Notes under the pieces: model-generated | What the model was told of the DNA's origin: nothing | Seen by the model: only the letters and a program-made list of their open reading frames with translations | The model's database searches: none | Made by a program: the position numbers and the translations under genes | Part shown: positions 12,669-14,046 of the stretch, piece by piece | Layout of the letters: the number at the start of each line of letters is the position of its first letter | How positions within the stretch are numbered: position 1 is the first letter of the stretch | Source of the DNA: Pseudomonadota bacterium | GTDB lineage: Bacteria > Pseudomonadota > Gammaproteobacteria > Burkholderiales > Burkholderiaceae_C | Reading direction: 5' to 3' | Assembly (NCBI GenBank): GCA_023438115.1 | Contig: JAEZEB010000361.1 | Coordinates: forward strand, 1-14,046 | DNA: 14,046 nt

Positions 12669-13601
12669 TCACGCCCCCGGCCGCCCCGCCCCCCGCGTAT
12701 TCAAATACACCGCATACACCCCCGTCGTCGCGCAAACAAACAACCGGTTCCCCTTCGCCCCGCCGAAGCAGACATTCGCCACCACCTCCGGCACGCGCAC
12801 CTTGCCCAGGAGCGTGCCGTCGGGCGCGTAGCAGTGCACGCCGTCGGCGGCGCTGGTCCAGAGGTTGCCGTGCACGTCCACCCGCAGGCCGTCGAACAGG
12901 CCTGCGGTGGATTCGGCGAACACCTCGCCGCCAGCGAGGGTGGCGCCGCCGTCCTGCACGCGCAGGCGGCGGATGTGGCGGGGGCCGTCTTCGATGTGCG
13001 TGGCGCCCGTGTCGACGACGTAGAGCCAGCGCTCGTCGGGCGAGAAGGCCAGGCCGTTGGGTTGCACGAAGTCGTCGGCGACGCGGGTGACGCTCTCCAG
13101 GTCCGGCGCGATGCGATAGACGCAGCAGGCGCCGAGTTCGCTGGGCGCGGCGTCGCCTTCGTAGTCGCTGTCGATGCCGTAGCTCGGGTCGGTGAACCAG
13201 ATGCTCCCGTCGGACTTCACCACCACGTCGTTGGGCGAGTTGAAGCGCTTGCCTTCGTAGCGGTCGGCCAGCACGCGGCGGCGGCCGTCGTGCTCGGTGC
13301 GCGAGACGCAGCGGCCGCGGTGCTCGCAGGAGACCAGCCGCCCTTCCAGGTCCACGGTGTTGCCGTTGGTGTTCATGCCCGGTTGGCGGAACACCGAGAC
13401 CGAGCCGTCGGTTTCATCCCAGCGCAGGAGGCGGTCGTTGGGGATGTCCGACCACACAAGGTAGCGGCCCGCGGGGAACCAGGCGGGGCCTTCCGCCCAG
13501 CGGCAGCCGGTGTGCAGGCGTTCCAGGTGCACGTTGGCCAGCACCAGCTTGCGGAAGCGGTCGTCGAGGACTTCGAAGGTGTCCGTCAGGGCGATGGGCA
13601 T
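12669..13601 (-). CDS. SMP-30/gluconolactonase-family lactonase
   Basis: Predicted six-bladed beta-propeller lactonase that opens sugar lactones in an aldose or uronate oxidation route. The 310-residue protein shows the family's metal site: Glu37 in CRWAEGPAWF, Asn124 in RFNSPNDVVVKSDG, Asn182 in VQPNGLAFSPDE and Asp237 in LFDGLRVDVHGNLW. Blade repeats such as SDGSIWFTDPSYG and DERWLYVVDTGATHI are clear. A GGAG site lies eight bases before the ATG. The start is 25 bases after the stop of a sugar ABC-transporter permease gene, so the pair looks like part of a catabolic operon that imports a sugar and processes its lactone. The exact sugar cannot be told from sequence. Confidence 0.92.
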   Translation of the reverse strand: MPIALTDTFEVLDDRFRKLVLANVHLERLHTGCRWAEGPAWFPAGRYLVWSDIPNDRLLRWDETDGSVSVFRQPGMNTNGNTVDLEGRLVSCEHRGRCVSRTEHDGRRRVLADRYEGKRFNSPNDVVVKSDGSIWFTDPSYGIDSDYEGDAAPSELGACCVYRIAPDLESVTRVADDFVQPNGLAFSPDERWLYVVDTGATHIEDGPRHIRRLRVQDGGATLAGGEVFAESTAGLFDGLRVDVHGNLWTSAADGVHCYAPDGTLLGKVRVPEVVANVCFGGAKGNRLFVCATTGVYAVYLNTRGAGRPGA

Positions 13602-13626
13602 GGATCGTCTCCGGGGCGTTGCGTGC

Positions 13627-14046
13627 TCATCCCGCGTGCCGCCGGCCGCGCCCGTACACCAGCAGCATCGCGATGATCACCAGGCCGTAGGCCACCTGCC
13701 GTCCCATCTCGGGAATCTGCATCACCGAGAGGATGGATTGCAGCAGCGTGATCAGCACCACGCCGACCACCGTGCCCAGGTAGGAACCGCGGCCGCCCAG
13801 GATGTGGGTGCCGCCCAGCACCACGGCGGCGATGGCGGGCAGCTGGTAGGCGTCGCCCATCGCCTGGTAGGCCTTGGTGGAATAGCCGGTCAGCAGCACG
13901 CCGGCCGCGGCCGAACAGGCGCCCGCGATGACGAAGCACAGGAGGATGGTTCGCCGCGTGTCCACGCCCGAGAGGTAGGCCGCGCGCTCGCGGTTGCCCA
14001 CGGCATAGACGCCGCGGCCGAAGCTGGTGCGGTGCAGGAGGAAGAG
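13627..14046 (-). CDS. RbsC-type ABC sugar transporter permease (N-terminus outside window)
   Basis: C-terminal part of an inner-membrane permease of the ribose/xylose/galactose (BPD_transp_2) type; the gene runs off the right edge, so its start is not visible. The edge-proximal part reads LLHRTSFGRGVYAVGN, then RERAAYLSGVDTRR, the cytoplasmic coupling loop that contacts the ATPase in this family (usual form GxNxxAAxLSGI). After it come helices LLCFVIAGACSAAAGVLLTG, the conserved LPAIAAVVLGGTHILGGRGS and GTVVGVVLITLLQSILSVM, ending with GLVIIAMLLVYGR. The ATPase and binding-protein genes should lie further right. It is probably co-transcribed with the lactonase gene downstream; substrate specificity is unknown. 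Confidence 0.92.
   Translation of the reverse strand, partial: LFLLHRTSFGRGVYAVGNRERAAYLSGVDTRRTILLCFVIAGACSAAAGVLLTGYSTKAYQAMGDAYQLPAIAAVVLGGTHILGGRGSYLGTVVGVVLITLLQSILSVMQIPEMGRQVAYGLVIIAMLLVYGRGRRHAG

Noticed and set aside
12834..13676. 280-codon plus-strand open frame opposite the SMP-30 gene
   Set aside because: The lactonase on the other strand has all its metal ligands; the plus-strand product is Val/Ala/Gly/His-rich with no motif.
1..14046. CRISPR array or insertion sequence
   Set aside because: No regularly spaced repeats of 24-40 bases and no transposase-like coding region occur; the repeats present are short palindromes or single pairs.

Overview
The window is mostly high-GC (one hand-counted 60-base line inside murB is about 73% G+C). 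It carries the housekeeping content of a betaproteobacterium, most likely a Burkholderiales/Comamonadaceae relative. This placement rests on gene families, codon bias and gene neighbourhood read by eye, not on a search.

Left part (1-7115) is ordinary chromosome. The tail of an unidentified Pro-rich protein converges on a Fpg/Nei-type DNA glycosylase. Divergent from nei runs a forward set: a Tas-type aldo/keto reductase, the YbaK Cys-tRNA(Pro) deacylase and PlsY glycerol-3-phosphate acyltransferase. A palindromic intergenic repeat separates plsY from a reverse set: yajQ, a periplasmic retropepsin-like protease, then an MFS exporter with a C-terminal ABM-like domain. murB is divergent from yajQ across a 51-base gap with a perfect 15-base palindrome.

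Middle part (7116-9316) holds small accessory genes, all on the minus strand: an SPW-repeat membrane protein, a Pat/MnaT-type GNAT acetyltransferase, an 85-residue membrane protein and a cold-shock-domain/DUF1294 fusion.

Accessory part (about 9330-12660) is visibly lower in G+C (a hand-counted line at 11641 is 50%). It encodes, all on the minus strand, a two-helix membrane protein of unknown function, a PIN7-type PIN-like protein with a winged-helix-like C-terminus, an unrecognised all-helical protein that may be HEPN-like, and a DUF4935-type PIN-like nuclease. The middle helical ORF is tightly bracketed by a perfect 12-base inverted repeat with GTTAGCC/GGCTAAC cores. The spacer upstream of it folds into an imperfect palindrome with extrahelical bases that resembles an integron attC site. 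I read this as a small acquired nuclease module, possibly defence or toxin-antitoxin related. It is the best candidate for something undescribed here, but the function is inferred.

Right end (12669-14046) returns to high G+C with a catabolic operon: an SMP-30/gluconolactonase-like lactonase directly downstream of a truncated RbsC-type ABC sugar permease.
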